The translations under genes and the position numbers were made by a program. Positions 15,515 through 24,956 of a stretch of DNA of 54,834 nucleotides are shown here, piece by piece. Within the stretch, counting starts at the first letter, position 1, and each line of letters starts with the position of its first letter. The stretch spans positions 1-54,834 of the forward strand of contig CAMAVQ010000011.1 of assembly GCA_945861755.1 (NCBI GenBank), in the 5' to 3' direction. This DNA comes from Gemmatimonas phototrophica. GTDB lineage: Bacteria; Latescibacterota; UBA2968; UBA8231. The notes below the pieces were generated by a model. That model saw nothing but the letters and a program-made list of their open reading frames with translations, was not told where the DNA came from and did no database searches.

Positions 15515-17883
15515 TGAGGGCAGCGGCCTCATATCTGTGGGTCCTGCTGCTGGCGCTACCCCTGCGGGCCCAGGCCGCCGAACCAGATACCAGCCAGGCG
15601 GCCCGCCAGGCCACCCTGGCCACCCTGACCCCCCCCGCCGAGTCGGGTTTCTCCTATCAGGCCGACCAGGTCCACAGCGCCGGCGACTCCATCGTACTGG
15701 AGGGTCGGGCCAGCGTGGTCCACCAGAGCGCCCGACTGGAGGCGGCGCGTATCGTCTACTGGCGCCAGCGCGAGGTGGTCGAAGCCTGGGCCGTGCAGGA
15801 CAGTGCCGGAAACTGGTCTGGCCTGCCAGTGCTCAAGCGCGGCGGCGAAATCCTCCAGGGCCGGCACATCCTCTATGATCTACAAGATACCACCGGCACC
15901 ATCCAGGCCGGCCGCATCGCCTACGATAAGGGCTACTACGCCGGCCAGCAGATCCAGGCCAAGTCAGAAAAGGAGTTCCTGGTGCGCCGGGGGACCTACA
16001 CCACCTGCAACCAGGAGCATGCTCACTTCGATTTCTACAGCCCGCGCATCAAAGTGCTGGTCGGCGACATGGCCATCGCCCGCCCGGTGTACTTCCGCCT
16101 CGAAGAGCGGCGGCTCTTCTGGGTGCCCTTCTATGTCTTCTCCCTGCGCCAGGATCGCCAGTCCGGAGTGCTCACCCCTGGTTTCGGCCGCCGGCCCCGC
16201 AGCTACGGCTCGGCGCTGAGCGAGTGGGAGCTGCGCAACCTGGGCTATTATCTGGCCCCCAGCGAGTACTGGGATCTCACCCTGTCGGCTGATCTGCGCC
16301 AGCGCACCGGCTGGCTGGCCCGCGCCCAGCTCAACCACGCCTGGCGCTATCGCTGGAACGGCTCGGTGGAGACGCGCCTGGAAAACCGGCAGCAGGGCAG
16401 TTCCAGCCAGTTGGAGTGGTGGACCAGCATCCGCCACAATCAGGAACTGAGCCCCACCGCCTCGCTGCGCGCCTCGGGCACCTTTCAGAGCAACAAGGAT
16501 TTCGGCCGCAACAACAGCTACGACCTGCAGGAGCGGCTCAACCGCACCCTGCGCTCCAACCTGAGCTTTTCCAAGCGCTGGGCCGGCGGCAACAGCCTGA
16601 GCCTCAACGCCAGCCAGACCCGCAACCTGGACACCGAACGCTCCGAGGTGGTCCTCCCCGAACTGAGCCTGCGCACCGCCCGCAAGGCGCTGTGGGGCAG
16701 CAAAGAGAAAGAGGCCAAGGGGGCCCCAAGCCCTTGGTACAAGGACTGGTTCTACGAGGGCAGCGGCCGGCTGCGCCACAACACCCTGCGCGCCCCCACC
16801 CAGCACCTGGACCGCACCAGCGCCGATCTCTCCCTGGGGCTCAGCGCCCAGCACCGGCCCTTTACCTGGCTGAGCTTCAACCCGGCCCTGACCGAGAGCT
16901 GGACCGACGCGGATCTGGGCGACGAGGGCCCGCAGACCCGTGGGGTGCGCAGCGAGCGCCTCAACGCCGGCCTGGCCCTCACCCAGACCTACTACGGCCT
17001 CTTCTACCCCCGGCTCTGGCGCCTGACCGCCCTGCGCCACGTGCTCAAGCCCAGCGCCACGCTCAACTACCAGGCAGCCCACGCCGATACCGGCGCAGTC
17101 TTCGGCCTGGGGGGACCGGGGGCCTCCTGGAAGCAGGAACGCCAGCTGGCCCTCAGGCTGGACAACACCTTCTGGGCCAAATGGCTCACCGGCGAGGAGG
17201 AGACCAAGGTGCGGCTGGCCCAACTCAACTTCTCCACCACCTATGCCCTAGACCGCAAACGCCAGCCCTTGAGTCCCCTGCTCTCCTCGCTCAACATCAG
17301 CGCCGGCCAGCGCCTTGACACCCGGCTCACCCTGCGCTCGGATTTCTACGACCCCGCGAATCGCTTCACCGCCTGGCCCCGCCTCCAGCAGTTCGAGGTC
17401 ACCTCCTCGCTGCGCTTCTCCGGCAAACAGCCCAAGGTAGAGGGGGACGACCGCGAAAGCAGCGCCGGCCGCGAGACCGGCAGTCTGGGCGCCGAGGGCT
17501 TCGGCTTCGAAAGCGGTTTACAGAGCGATATCCGCCGCCAGGGGCGCGGCCGGCAACTCCAGTTGAGCCACTACTACGCCCGCAGTCGCACCACTACCAG
17601 CACCCTCAGCCGCTCGTGGCTGCGCAGCGCCCTGGGTTTTAACTGGGGGCGCTGGCGCTGCGACTACTCGCTCAACTACGATCTGCGTGCCCCCGGCGTG
17701 GCGCGGCTGGCCAGCCGCCGGGTCAACGCCGAATTACTCTCGCTGCAGCGAGAATTCCACGACTGGACTTTCACCTTCAACGTCCAGCCCAGCAGTTTTT
17801 CGCGCCAGCGGGCCTTCTACTTTAAATTCCAGTTCAAGGACATCCCCCAGCTGCAATTTGAGCGCGGCGACAGCCGGCGTTAA
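15514..17883 (+). CDS. lptD: LPS-assembly protein LptD/OstA-like outer-membrane protein
   Basis: This 789-residue protein has a signal peptide (SYLWVLLLALPLRAQA), a periplasmic OstA/LptA-like beta-jellyroll at about 35-190 (SVVHQSARLEAARIVYW, GTIQAGRIAYDKGYY), then a long alternating-hydrophobic region to the C-terminus typical of a 26-strand LptD barrel. GTYTTCNQEHAHFDFYSP resembles the segment before the barrel in LptD homologues. LptD inserts lipopolysaccharide into the outer membrane, so its presence argues for a diderm with LPS-like lipid. ATG 15514 overlaps the rlmB TGA by one base. No other lpt gene is nearby. Confidence 0.8.
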   Translation: MRAAASYLWVLLLALPLRAQAAEPDTSQAARQATLATLTPPAESGFSYQADQVHSAGDSIVLEGRASVVHQSARLEAARIVYWRQREVVEAWAVQDSAGNWSGLPVLKRGGEILQGRHILYDLQDTTGTIQAGRIAYDKGYYAGQQIQAKSEKEFLVRRGTYTTCNQEHAHFDFYSPRIKVLVGDMAIARPVYFRLEERRLFWVPFYVFSLRQDRQSGVLTPGFGRRPRSYGSALSEWELRNLGYYLAPSEYWDLTLSADLRQRTGWLARAQLNHAWRYRWNGSVETRLENRQQGSSSQLEWWTSIRHNQELSPTASLRASGTFQSNKDFGRNNSYDLQERLNRTLRSNLSFSKRWAGGNSLSLNASQTRNLDTERSEVVLPELSLRTARKALWGSKEKEAKGAPSPWYKDWFYEGSGRLRHNTLRAPTQHLDRTSADLSLGLSAQHRPFTWLSFNPALTESWTDADLGDEGPQTRGVRSERLNAGLALTQTYYGLFYPRLWRLTALRHVLKPSATLNYQAAHADTGAVFGLGGPGASWKQERQLALRLDNTFWAKWLTGEEETKVRLAQLNFSTTYALDRKRQPLSPLLSSLNISAGQRLDTRLTLRSDFYDPANRFTAWPRLQQFEVTSSLRFSGKQPKVEGDDRESSAGRETGSLGAEGFGFESGLQSDIRRQGRGRQLQLSHYYARSRTTTSTLSRSWLRSALGFNWGRWRCDYSLNYDLRAPGVARLASRRVNAELLSLQREFHDWTFTFNVQPSSFSRQRAFYFKFQFKDIPQLQFERGDSRR

Positions 17884-18046
17884 GCCTATACGGAAGTTCC
17901 ATTTGTTGGCCAGAGCCCGAGCGAAAGCGGTGCGGGCAAGGCGCCCGAAGTAGGCGTATTGACCCTGAAATACGCCGAATGAGGGCAACGCAGATCCGCG
18001 CCGCTTGCAGCCGGGCGAAGCCAGAAGGGGATTTCTGTATAGGCTT
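17882..18046 (+). repeat. 165-bp palindromic MITE/REP-like element with terminal inverted repeats
   Basis: The ends are 13/14-matching inverted repeats: AAGCCTATACGGAA at 17882-17895 and the reverse complement of 18033-18046. The similarity continues inward imperfectly (for example TTGGC...GCCCGAGCG against GCTTC...GCCCGGCTGC, AAGCGG on both arms). The centre is a perfect 8-bp hairpin, GGCGTATT (17953-17960) with AATACGCC (17969-17976). The whole piece can fold as one long cruciform. It begins at the lptD stop codon and no gene is visible in it. Behaviour as a non-autonomous mobile or intergenic repeat is inferred; copy number cannot be tested here. Confidence 0.7.
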
Positions 18047-18049
18047 TAA

Positions 18050-18078
18050 TTGCTAAGCCAGGGGGGATGTGATAAATT
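18050..18078 (+). promoter_or_regulatory. Possible sigma-70 promoter for dtd-maf-rodZ-priA
   Basis: TTGCTA (18050-18055) and TAAATT (18073-18078) are 17 nt apart, directly after the right end of the palindromic element. The genes from dtd onward are closely spaced and could share it. Confidence 0.5.
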
Positions 18079-18121
18079 GGGGTGGAAGTGCGAGGCCAGC
18101 ATCCTGTTTTCCCGAAAGCGT

Positions 18122-18562
18122 ATGCGCATCCTGGTGCAGCGGGTCAGCCAGGCGCAGGTCCTGGTCGAGGGCCAGGTCCGGGGCGCCATCGGGCTCGGCC
18201 TAGTCTTGTTGGTGGGCATCCGTCAGGACGACGGGGCCGAGCAGGTGCGTTTCTGCGCCGAGAAGTGCGCCCACCTGCGCATCTTTCCCGACCAGCAAGG
18301 CAAGCTCAATCACTCGGTGCTGGAGGCCGGGGGTGCAGTACTGGCCATCTCTCAATTCACGCTGTATGGCGACTGCCGCCGGGGCCGGCGTCCCAGCTTC
18401 ACCGAGGCGGCATCACCTGCCCGGGCCGAACCCCATTACGAGCAGTTCCTGCTCGCACTCGAAAACCTGGGCCTGCGCGTCGAACGCGGAGTCTTCGGGG
18501 CAGAGATGACCGTCGAACTCCACAACGAAGGCCCGGTCACCTTGTTGGTCGAATCTCCTTGA
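18122..18562 (+). CDS. dtd: D-aminoacyl-tRNA deacylase
   Basis: This 146-residue enzyme hydrolyses D-amino acids (and glycine mischarged on tRNA-Ala) from tRNA. The family motifs are all present: MRILVQRVSQAQV at the N-terminus, the active-site SQFTLYGD with its catalytic Thr, and the Gly-cisPro motif in NEGPVTLLVE. I chose ATG 18122 because the conserved N-terminus begins there; the ORF extends about 24 codons upstream without conservation. The Shine-Dalgarno is weak (GAAAG). It is followed 7 nt later by maf. Confidence 0.95.
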   Translation: MRILVQRVSQAQVLVEGQVRGAIGLGLVLLVGIRQDDGAEQVRFCAEKCAHLRIFPDQQGKLNHSVLEAGGAVLAISQFTLYGDCRRGRRPSFTEAASPARAEPHYEQFLLALENLGLRVERGVFGAEMTVELHNEGPVTLLVESP

Positions 18563-18569
18563 GCCGCCC

Positions 18570-19187
18570 ATGAGTGTTCCCGAGAATCCCCTGCTCGTCC
18601 TCGGTTCCGGTTCCCCGCGAAGGGCAGCCCTGATGCAGCAGATCGGCCTGCCCTTCGTGCAGTGGAACAGCGCCGCGGCCGAACCGGATCACCGTGAAGG
18701 TCCCCCTGCGGCCTACGCCCTGGAGACGGCCCGCCTCAAGGCCCGCGCGGTGCAGCAGGCGGTGCGCTCCTACTACGGGCCCGACCGGCCCACCATCGTC
18801 ATCGGCGCCGACACCGTGGTCCACCTAGACGGGGCCGTGCTGAGCAAACCCGCCGACCAAGCCGACGCGGCCCGCATGCTGCGCCTGCTGGCTGGCCGCA
18901 CCCACCAGGTGTACACTGCGGTGTCGCTGGTGTGCAGCGATGAAGGGCAGGTGGAGGACTGTGCCGAGACCCAGGTGTACATGCGGCCTCTCAGTGCAGC
19001 ACAGATCGACCGCTATCTGGCCAGCGGCGAAACGGCCGACAAGGCGGGCGCCTACGGCATCCAGGGCAGCGGAGCGCTTTTGATTGAGCGCATCGAAGGT
19101 TGTTATTATAATGTGGTGGGCCTCCCCCTGACCCTGCTGTGCACGCTGCTGGAAAGAGCCGGATACGATTTCTCCATCCCTCCGTGA
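18570..19187 (+). CDS. maf: Maf-family nucleotide pyrophosphatase
   Basis: Maf proteins hydrolyse nucleoside triphosphates (dTTP/UTP or modified NTPs) to monophosphates and are linked to septum control and pool sanitation. The 205-residue protein shows the N-terminal LVLGSGSPRRAALMQQIGLP, the central IGADTVVHLDGAVLSKP with its catalytic Asp, and DKAGAYGIQGSGALLIERIEG (given in part), the conserved Maf signature. It lies between dtd and the RodZ-like gene. The exact substrate class (YhdE-like or YceF-like) is not settled by eye. Confidence 0.94.
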   Translation: MSVPENPLLVLGSGSPRRAALMQQIGLPFVQWNSAAAEPDHREGPPAAYALETARLKARAVQQAVRSYYGPDRPTIVIGADTVVHLDGAVLSKPADQADAARMLRLLAGRTHQVYTAVSLVCSDEGQVEDCAETQVYMRPLSAAQIDRYLASGETADKAGAYGIQGSGALLIERIEGCYYNVVGLPLTLLCTLLERAGYDFSIPP

Positions 19188-19214
19188 ACTTCCCCGTGAC
19201 CACTGTGCGGAAAT

Positions 19215-20270
19215 ATGAGTGAAGAGACGATAGCCACCAAGTTGCGCCAGGCCCGCGAAGAGCAGGGCAAGACCCACGAGCAGATCCACCGGCAAACTGG
19301 CCTGAGCCTCAATGTGCTCCAGGCGGTGGAGTCGGGCAACTTCAAGGTGGTTGAGCCGATCTATATCCGTATGATCCTCAAGGCCTATGCCGACCACCTA
19401 GAGCTCGACAGCGCGGCCATCCTCAAACAATACAACGACCAGTTCGGCGGCCCGCCGCCCATCCTCGAGGTGCCGCCCCCGCCCACGCCGGGCCCACACC
19501 CGCAGGTGGTCCTGGGCGACGACCTCGACCTGCCCACCGCTCCGGGCATCTCTCCTGCCTGGCAACCTTCGCCGCTGCCCGGCGGCGCCTTTGCCAAGCC
19601 CAAGCAGACCCCGCCGCGGAGCGGCTTGCTGCTCCTCGGGGGGGGGGCGCTGCTGCTCGTGGTCCTGTTGGCCCTCTATTGGTCCGACAACATCGGCGAA
19701 AGGCCGCGGACCACCGCCCTGCCCGAACGGGCCGCCCCCCAGGTCAGGCCGCCGGCTGGCCCGCGCCCCGAACTGGCGCCGCATCCGGCCCAGACACCGG
19801 TGGAAGCCAGCGCCCAGCCCCAGACTCAAGCCGCTGCCCCTTTGGCCGAACCGGCCAAGGTCACCTCTGATACAACAGCCCCGCGCCTGCCAGCAACCCT
19901 GGCCGAGCCAGCCGGCACCGCACCCGCTGCCTCCACCGCCGGTTTGGTCCTCGAGATCGAGGCGGTCGAGCCCACCTGGGTGCAGATCCGCTGGGACGAA
20001 CGCGGCCTCTTCGAAACCGTGCTCCAGCCGGGCAACAGCCGCCGCCTGGAAGCCAAGAGCCAGTTCCTGATCTGGGCCGGCAACGGGCGCGGTCTGCGTT
20101 ACCGCTTCCAGGGCCAGGCCGTCGAGCAGAACACGCTGGGCGATCTCAACCGGACGGTGCGTTTCAAGGCTTCGAAGGAAGGGATCTCGGTGATCGACAG
20201 GGAAATTTTCGAGCGGCTCACCGCCCGCCCCGACAGCACGGCCAAGGCGCGGCGCGACTCGCTTCGATGA
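19215..20270 (+). CDS. RodZ-like membrane-anchored HTH protein
   Basis: This 351-residue protein has the RodZ architecture. Residues 5-75 are a Cro/cI-like HTH_25 domain (KLRQAREEQGKTHEQIHRQT), 79-133 a Pro-rich cytoplasmic linker, 136-156 a transmembrane helix (SGLLLLGGGALLLVVLLALY), 160-230 a Pro/Ala-rich periplasmic spacer, and 235-320 a DUF4115-type beta domain (EAVEPTWVQIRWDERGLF). RodZ links MreB to the elongasome and sets rod shape; the HTH contacts MreB rather than DNA in E. coli. It overlaps priA by 4 bases. A truncated paralogue lies at 49714. Confidence 0.88.
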   Translation: MSEETIATKLRQAREEQGKTHEQIHRQTGLSLNVLQAVESGNFKVVEPIYIRMILKAYADHLELDSAAILKQYNDQFGGPPPILEVPPPPTPGPHPQVVLGDDLDLPTAPGISPAWQPSPLPGGAFAKPKQTPPRSGLLLLGGGALLLVVLLALYWSDNIGERPRTTALPERAAPQVRPPAGPRPELAPHPAQTPVEASAQPQTQAAAPLAEPAKVTSDTTAPRLPATLAEPAGTAPAASTAGLVLEIEAVEPTWVQIRWDERGLFETVLQPGNSRRLEAKSQFLIWAGNGRGLRYRFQGQAVEQNTLGDLNRTVRFKASKEGISVIDREIFERLTARPDSTAKARRDSLR

Positions 20271-22714
20271 GCCGCCGCTATGTCGAGGTTTTCCTGCCCC
20301 CCCCCGTGTCCCGGGAACTCACCTATGGCGTGCCGGCCGAACTAGCCGGAGAAATTCAGGTCGGCAGTGCGGTGCTGGTGCCGGTGCGACGCCGGCAGTT
20401 GACGGGTTTTGTCGTGGGTTTTGCCGACCCGCCCCCCAAAGTCACGGAGATCCTCGACCTGGTCCGCCTGGTGGACCGCGACTCCCTCCTGGCCCCCGAG
20501 GTCGTCGAACTGTGCCGCTGGCTGGCCAACTATTACTTCGCCCCCCTGGGCAGCGCCCTGGCCGCAGCCCTGCCCCCCGGCATCAAACTCACCTCCAACC
20601 GCCTGGTTTCCCTCAGGGAAGCAGCCGCGCCCCAATCCGACACCGAGCCCGGTGAGCTGCTGCTGCTCGCCCAATTACAAGAAAGTGGGCCGCTGAAAGT
20701 ATCCACTCTCCAGCGGCGCCTGCGCCGGCCCGACCTCGAAAAAATCCTGCGCCGCCTGGAAAAGGCCGGCCGCATCGAGATCCACTCGGTGCTGCCCCAG
20801 GCCCAGGCGGGTGTCGTGCACCGCCAGTGGGTCCGACCTCTTGCCGGCGCCGAGGCGCAGTTGCCCGCGTTGCAGCGCCGCGCCCCGCGCCAGGGCGAGT
20901 GCCTGGCCCTGGTTTTGCAAGAAGGTCCCCTGTCCAAGAAAAGCCTGCGCGACCGAGGCTTCGACGACGGCCTGCTGCGGAATTTGGACACCCGCGGCCT
21001 GGTCGAAACCTTCGACCAAGAGGTATGGCGCGATCCACTCGGCAACCTGGGCGAGCAAGTGCCCGAACCCCTCGAACCCACCCCCGACCAGCGCCAGGTG
21101 CTGGAAGCGGTGAACGGGGCGCTGGACGAGCGGCGCTTCCACGCCGCCCTGCTGCAAGGGGTCACCGGCAGCGGGAAGACTTTGGTATATATCCGGGCGG
21201 CGGCCAGGGCCCTGGAGCAGGGGCGGGGGGTCATCGTCCTGGTCCCCGAAATCGCCCTGGCCTGGCAGATGGTGCGCCGCTTTGCTGCCCACTTTGGCCC
21301 GCAGGTGGCGGTGATGCACAGCCAGCTTTCTCCGGGAGAGCGCTACGACACCTGGCGGCGGCTGCGACGCGGCCACCAACGCCTGGTCATCGGGGCGCGC
21401 TCGGCCATCCTCGCCCCGGTGTGCGACCTGGGCCTGATCGTGGTTGACGAGGAACACGACGGGGCCTACAAACAGGAAGACCTCGATGGCCGCCAGCCTC
21501 TGTGTTACCATGCCCGCGACGTGGCTCTGGTGCGGGGCCGCCGGCAAGAGGCGGTGGTGCTGCTGGGATCGGCCACACCCAGCCTGGAATCTTACTGGAA
21601 TATCCGCGCCGGCAAGTACCGCTTGCTCTCCCTGCCCAGCCGCATCGACAACCGACCCCTGCCCAGTGTGGAGGTGGTGGACATGCGCCAGGAGCCCTTC
21701 CAAAAAAAACAGCGGGCGCTCTTCTCGCGCACCCTGCGGCTCAAAATCAAAGACCGGCTGGCCCGCCGGGAGCAGATCATCTTGTTGCAGAACCGGCGGG
21801 GCTTCTCCCCCTTTGTGTTGTGTTCGGCCTGCGGCGAGGCGGTCCAATGCCCTCAGTGCCGGGTCTCGCTGACCTACCACCAGAGCGGGGAGACCCAGTT
21901 GCGCTGCCACTATTGCGATTTCCGTATGCCCCTGCCCGGCTTCTGCCCGGCCTGCGGCAGCGCCGAACTGCGGCTCGAAGGGGTGGGTACCCAAAAGGTG
22001 GAACAAGCCCTGGAGGAACAGTTCCCCGGCATTCGTGTCATTCGTATGGACGTGGACACCACCGGCTGGAAGGGCGCCCACGACGAGTTGGTCCAGCGCT
22101 TCCGCAAGGGCGAGGCCGAGGTGTTGTTGGGCACCCAGATGGTAGCCAAGGGACTCGATTTTCCGCAGGTGACCTTGGTGGGGGTCATCTCCGCCGACAC
22201 TGGCATGCACCTGCCCGACTTCCGGGCTGCCGAGCGCACCTTTCAACTGCTCACCCAGGTGGCCGGCCGCGCTGGACGAGGCGATCTGCCCGGCGAGGTG
22301 GTGATCCAGACCTTGCTGCCCGAAGACCGGGCGCTGAAGGCGGCGGCCCGCCAGGATTTTGCCGCTTTTGTCGGCCCCGAGCTGGAAGAGCGGCGCGAAG
22401 CTTCCTTCCCGCCTTTCGTCCGTTTGGTGGCTTTTCTCTGGCAGGGCGCCGAGGAGGAAGGGGTAGCCCAGGCCGCCCGCGAAGGGGCCCAGTGCCTGTG
22501 CCAGGCCAGTGGGACCCCAGCCGCGCTGCTGGGGCCGGCGCCGGCGCCCCTGGCCCGCCTGCGGGGCCGCTATCGCTGGCAGGCCCTGCTGCGGGGCGCT
22601 TCGGCCGCCCAGCTCCACGGCTGGACCGCCCAGGCCCTGCCCGCCATGCGCGAAGCAGCGCGCAGGCACCAGGCGGCATTAACTGTCAATGTGGACCCGC
22701 TGACCCTGATGTGA
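20267..22714 (+). CDS. priA: Primosomal protein N' (replication restart helicase PriA)
   Basis: This 815-residue protein has the PriA 3'-DNA-binding domain (about 1-105, YVEVFLPPPVSRELTYGVP), a winged-helix region, and a superfamily 2 helicase core with Walker A GVTGSGKTLVYI near 298 and the DEEH box in LIVVDEEHDGAYKQ. The zinc module between helicase lobes holds eight cysteines (CSACGEAVQCPQC and CHYCDF...CPACG). Motif VI is QVAGRAGRGDLPG. PriA reloads the replisome at collapsed forks. The ATG lies in an ATGA overlap with the RodZ-like gene. Confidence 0.97.
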   Translation: MSRRYVEVFLPPPVSRELTYGVPAELAGEIQVGSAVLVPVRRRQLTGFVVGFADPPPKVTEILDLVRLVDRDSLLAPEVVELCRWLANYYFAPLGSALAAALPPGIKLTSNRLVSLREAAAPQSDTEPGELLLLAQLQESGPLKVSTLQRRLRRPDLEKILRRLEKAGRIEIHSVLPQAQAGVVHRQWVRPLAGAEAQLPALQRRAPRQGECLALVLQEGPLSKKSLRDRGFDDGLLRNLDTRGLVETFDQEVWRDPLGNLGEQVPEPLEPTPDQRQVLEAVNGALDERRFHAALLQGVTGSGKTLVYIRAAARALEQGRGVIVLVPEIALAWQMVRRFAAHFGPQVAVMHSQLSPGERYDTWRRLRRGHQRLVIGARSAILAPVCDLGLIVVDEEHDGAYKQEDLDGRQPLCYHARDVALVRGRRQEAVVLLGSATPSLESYWNIRAGKYRLLSLPSRIDNRPLPSVEVVDMRQEPFQKKQRALFSRTLRLKIKDRLARREQIILLQNRRGFSPFVLCSACGEAVQCPQCRVSLTYHQSGETQLRCHYCDFRMPLPGFCPACGSAELRLEGVGTQKVEQALEEQFPGIRVIRMDVDTTGWKGAHDELVQRFRKGEAEVLLGTQMVAKGLDFPQVTLVGVISADTGMHLPDFRAAERTFQLLTQVAGRAGRGDLPGEVVIQTLLPEDRALKAAARQDFAAFVGPELEERREASFPPFVRLVAFLWQGAEEEGVAQAAREGAQCLCQASGTPAALLGPAPAPLARLRGRYRWQALLRGASAAQLHGWTAQALPAMREAARRHQAALTVNVDPLTLM

Positions 22715-22724
22715 GCTGAGAACG

Positions 22725-24956
22725 ATGGGGAACTACCGAGTCTTTCGCCGCTGGCAACTGCTCCTCATCCTGCTGGGCACGGCGGCCATGCCCCGGTACG
22801 GGGGGGCCCAGGATGAGTGGACCGGATACACCAGTATGCGGGAAATCAACCAAGTGCTGGTGTTGCAGGGCCAAGTCTGGAACGCCACCTCCGGGGGGAT
22901 ATTGCGCTTCGATCCAGCGCGGCGCACCTATACCCGCTACACCCGACTCGAAGGCCTGGCCGGCAACCAAGTCCTCTCGCTGACGGCCGATGAACGCGGG
23001 CATCTGTGGTTCGGCACCGACAGCCAGGGCCTGAGCCGCTACCGCCCCGTCGAGGAGGTCTTCGACTCTCCCTACCTCGAATTCCGCGATCTCAAGATCG
23101 AGGCCCTCGCCGCCCTCGACAACCGCATCTTTGTGGCCACCGACCGGGGGATCAGCGTCTTCCTGGCCGACAAGGAAGAGGTCAGGGAGACCTACCACCG
23201 CCTGGGTGAATTGGCCAAAGATATTCAGATCAACGCCCTAGTAGTCTTTGGCGGGGCGCTGTGGGCCGCCACCCCAGACGGGGTGGCCTGGGCCGCCCTC
23301 GACCAGCCCAACCTGCAAGATCCGGAAAGCTGGAAGGTTAACCGCTTCCTCGGCGACACCCGCGACCTGTTGGTGGTCGGCGACACCCTGCTCGCTTCCG
23401 GATCCAGGTATGTCTTTGCCTTCGATCCGCAGGTGGACCACTTTGTGTCGGACTTCAACGATACCACGCGGGTGACAGCCCTGGGCAGTTTCCACGGCAA
23501 GGCGGTGATCTCCCTTGAGGACGGCACCTTCCTCCGGCGCGAGGGCCCAGGTCAGTGGGGCAGGCAGGCGGCCCCGCGCCTCACCCAGGTGCGCACCCTC
23601 TCCCAGGGGGATACGGCCCTGTGGGTGGGCACCAAAGACGGCCTGCGGTCGGTGGGAGCGTTCTCGCCGCCCGCCGCCTCCGAGCCGGCGGCCAACCAGT
23701 TCTACGAGATGAAACTGCTGGATAGGGGCGATTTGTGGATCTCCAGTGTGCCCAACGATTTTGCCGACCCCCACGGGCTGTACCAGTTCGACGGCACCCA
23801 ATGGCAGGTCCACGACAAGAACACCGGCCTGCCCTCCAACACCCTGGTCAGCCTAGAGACCGATACCGCCGACCGGCTATGGGTGGGCACCTGGGGCCAG
23901 GGAGTGGTCATCCGCGACTCCACCGGCGCCTGGCTGCGCCTCAACCAGACCAATTCCCTGCTGCGGGGCATCGGCGCCAAGCAGGACTTTGTCGCCATCA
24001 GCGACATCGCCCGCGACTCCACCGGGTTGATGTGGGTGGCCAACGTGCAGATCGGCCTGGTGGTGATAGACGGCTTTCCGCCCAAGCGCGGCCAGGTCTT
24101 TGAAAATCCGGCGCTGAGCCTGGCGCCCAAACGCGATATCGGTCAGCTGGTGATCGCCCCGGCCGGGGTCAAGTGGATCTCCACCGAGACCGACGGGGTG
24201 GTGCTCTTCGACGATGGCGGCACCCCCTTTGACCCGGCCGACGATTTCTCCCTGCTCGTCAACCAGGTCTTCGACGAACGGCTGACCAGCGACCGCGTCA
24301 CCGCCCTGCTGCTGGACCGCAGCGGCCGACTGTGGGTGGCCACCAACAGCGGCCTCAACGCCGTACATGGCACCTATACACGGGCCAGCCAGACCTTCCG
24401 GGTGGAGAACTGGCGCACCTACACCGCCGAAAGCGGGCTGCCCTCCAGCGAGGTTAATGCCGTGGAGCAGGACGACCTGGGCAATGTGTGGGTGGGCACC
24501 GAAGGGGGTCTGGCCCGCATCTCGCCCCAGGGAGAGGTGGAATTCACCTACACCAAGGCCAACAGCTCCCTCATCGACAACCGGGTCAAGTCGCTGCTCT
24601 TCGACCCGGAGAAACGCGAACTGTGGATCGGCACCTTCGAAGGCTTGAGCCGCCTGCGCCTGGGGGAGACGACCACCCCTGGCGGCAGCAGCCTCAGCGT
24701 CTACCCCAACCCCTTGGTGCTGCGCGCGGGGGCCGCCCTGCGTTTCGCCGGCCTGCCCCTGGGCGCCTCGCTGCGCATCTTCTCCCTCACCGGCCAACTG
24801 GTGGCCCAGCTCGACGGCGTGCCCGGCCAGGGCACCCTCGAATGGCAGGGCCAGAACCAGGCCGGTATCCTGGTCGGCTCGGGGATCTACTTCTTCGTCG
24901 CCACCGATGAGGCGGGCCATAGTACTCGGGGCAAATTCGCCCTAGTCAGCCAGTGA
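22725..24956 (+). CDS. Exported two-component-type propeller protein with C-terminal sorting/FlgD-like domain
   Basis: This 743-residue protein has a signal peptide (RWQLLLILLGTAAMP). About 30-640 it carries repeated propeller blades of the Reg_prop type (GHLWFGTDSQGLSRY, DRLWVGTWGQGV, GNVWVGTEGGLARIS), forming two seven-bladed-type propellers. Residues 655-743 form a small beta domain (VYPNPL, LRIFSLTGQLVAQLDG, GSGIYFFVA) like the C-terminal sorting domains of FCB-group secreted proteins or the FlgD Ig fold. Unlike hybrid sensor kinases with such propellers, it has no histidine kinase. It is coupled to the deacetylase gene by overlapping stop and start. Role unknown, probably a surface or secreted binding protein. 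Confidence 0.8.
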   Translation: MGNYRVFRRWQLLLILLGTAAMPRYGGAQDEWTGYTSMREINQVLVLQGQVWNATSGGILRFDPARRTYTRYTRLEGLAGNQVLSLTADERGHLWFGTDSQGLSRYRPVEEVFDSPYLEFRDLKIEALAALDNRIFVATDRGISVFLADKEEVRETYHRLGELAKDIQINALVVFGGALWAATPDGVAWAALDQPNLQDPESWKVNRFLGDTRDLLVVGDTLLASGSRYVFAFDPQVDHFVSDFNDTTRVTALGSFHGKAVISLEDGTFLRREGPGQWGRQAAPRLTQVRTLSQGDTALWVGTKDGLRSVGAFSPPAASEPAANQFYEMKLLDRGDLWISSVPNDFADPHGLYQFDGTQWQVHDKNTGLPSNTLVSLETDTADRLWVGTWGQGVVIRDSTGAWLRLNQTNSLLRGIGAKQDFVAISDIARDSTGLMWVANVQIGLVVIDGFPPKRGQVFENPALSLAPKRDIGQLVIAPAGVKWISTETDGVVLFDDGGTPFDPADDFSLLVNQVFDERLTSDRVTALLLDRSGRLWVATNSGLNAVHGTYTRASQTFRVENWRTYTAESGLPSSEVNAVEQDDLGNVWVGTEGGLARISPQGEVEFTYTKANSSLIDNRVKSLLFDPEKRELWIGTFEGLSRLRLGETTTPGGSSLSVYPNPLVLRAGAALRFAGLPLGASLRIFSLTGQLVAQLDGVPGQGTLEWQGQNQAGILVGSGIYFFVATDEAGHSTRGKFALVSQ

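Noticed and set aside
20675-22669. 664-codon minus-strand ORF opposite priA
   Set aside because: It is the antisense shadow of a complete PriA gene in high-GC DNA and shows no recognisable domain.
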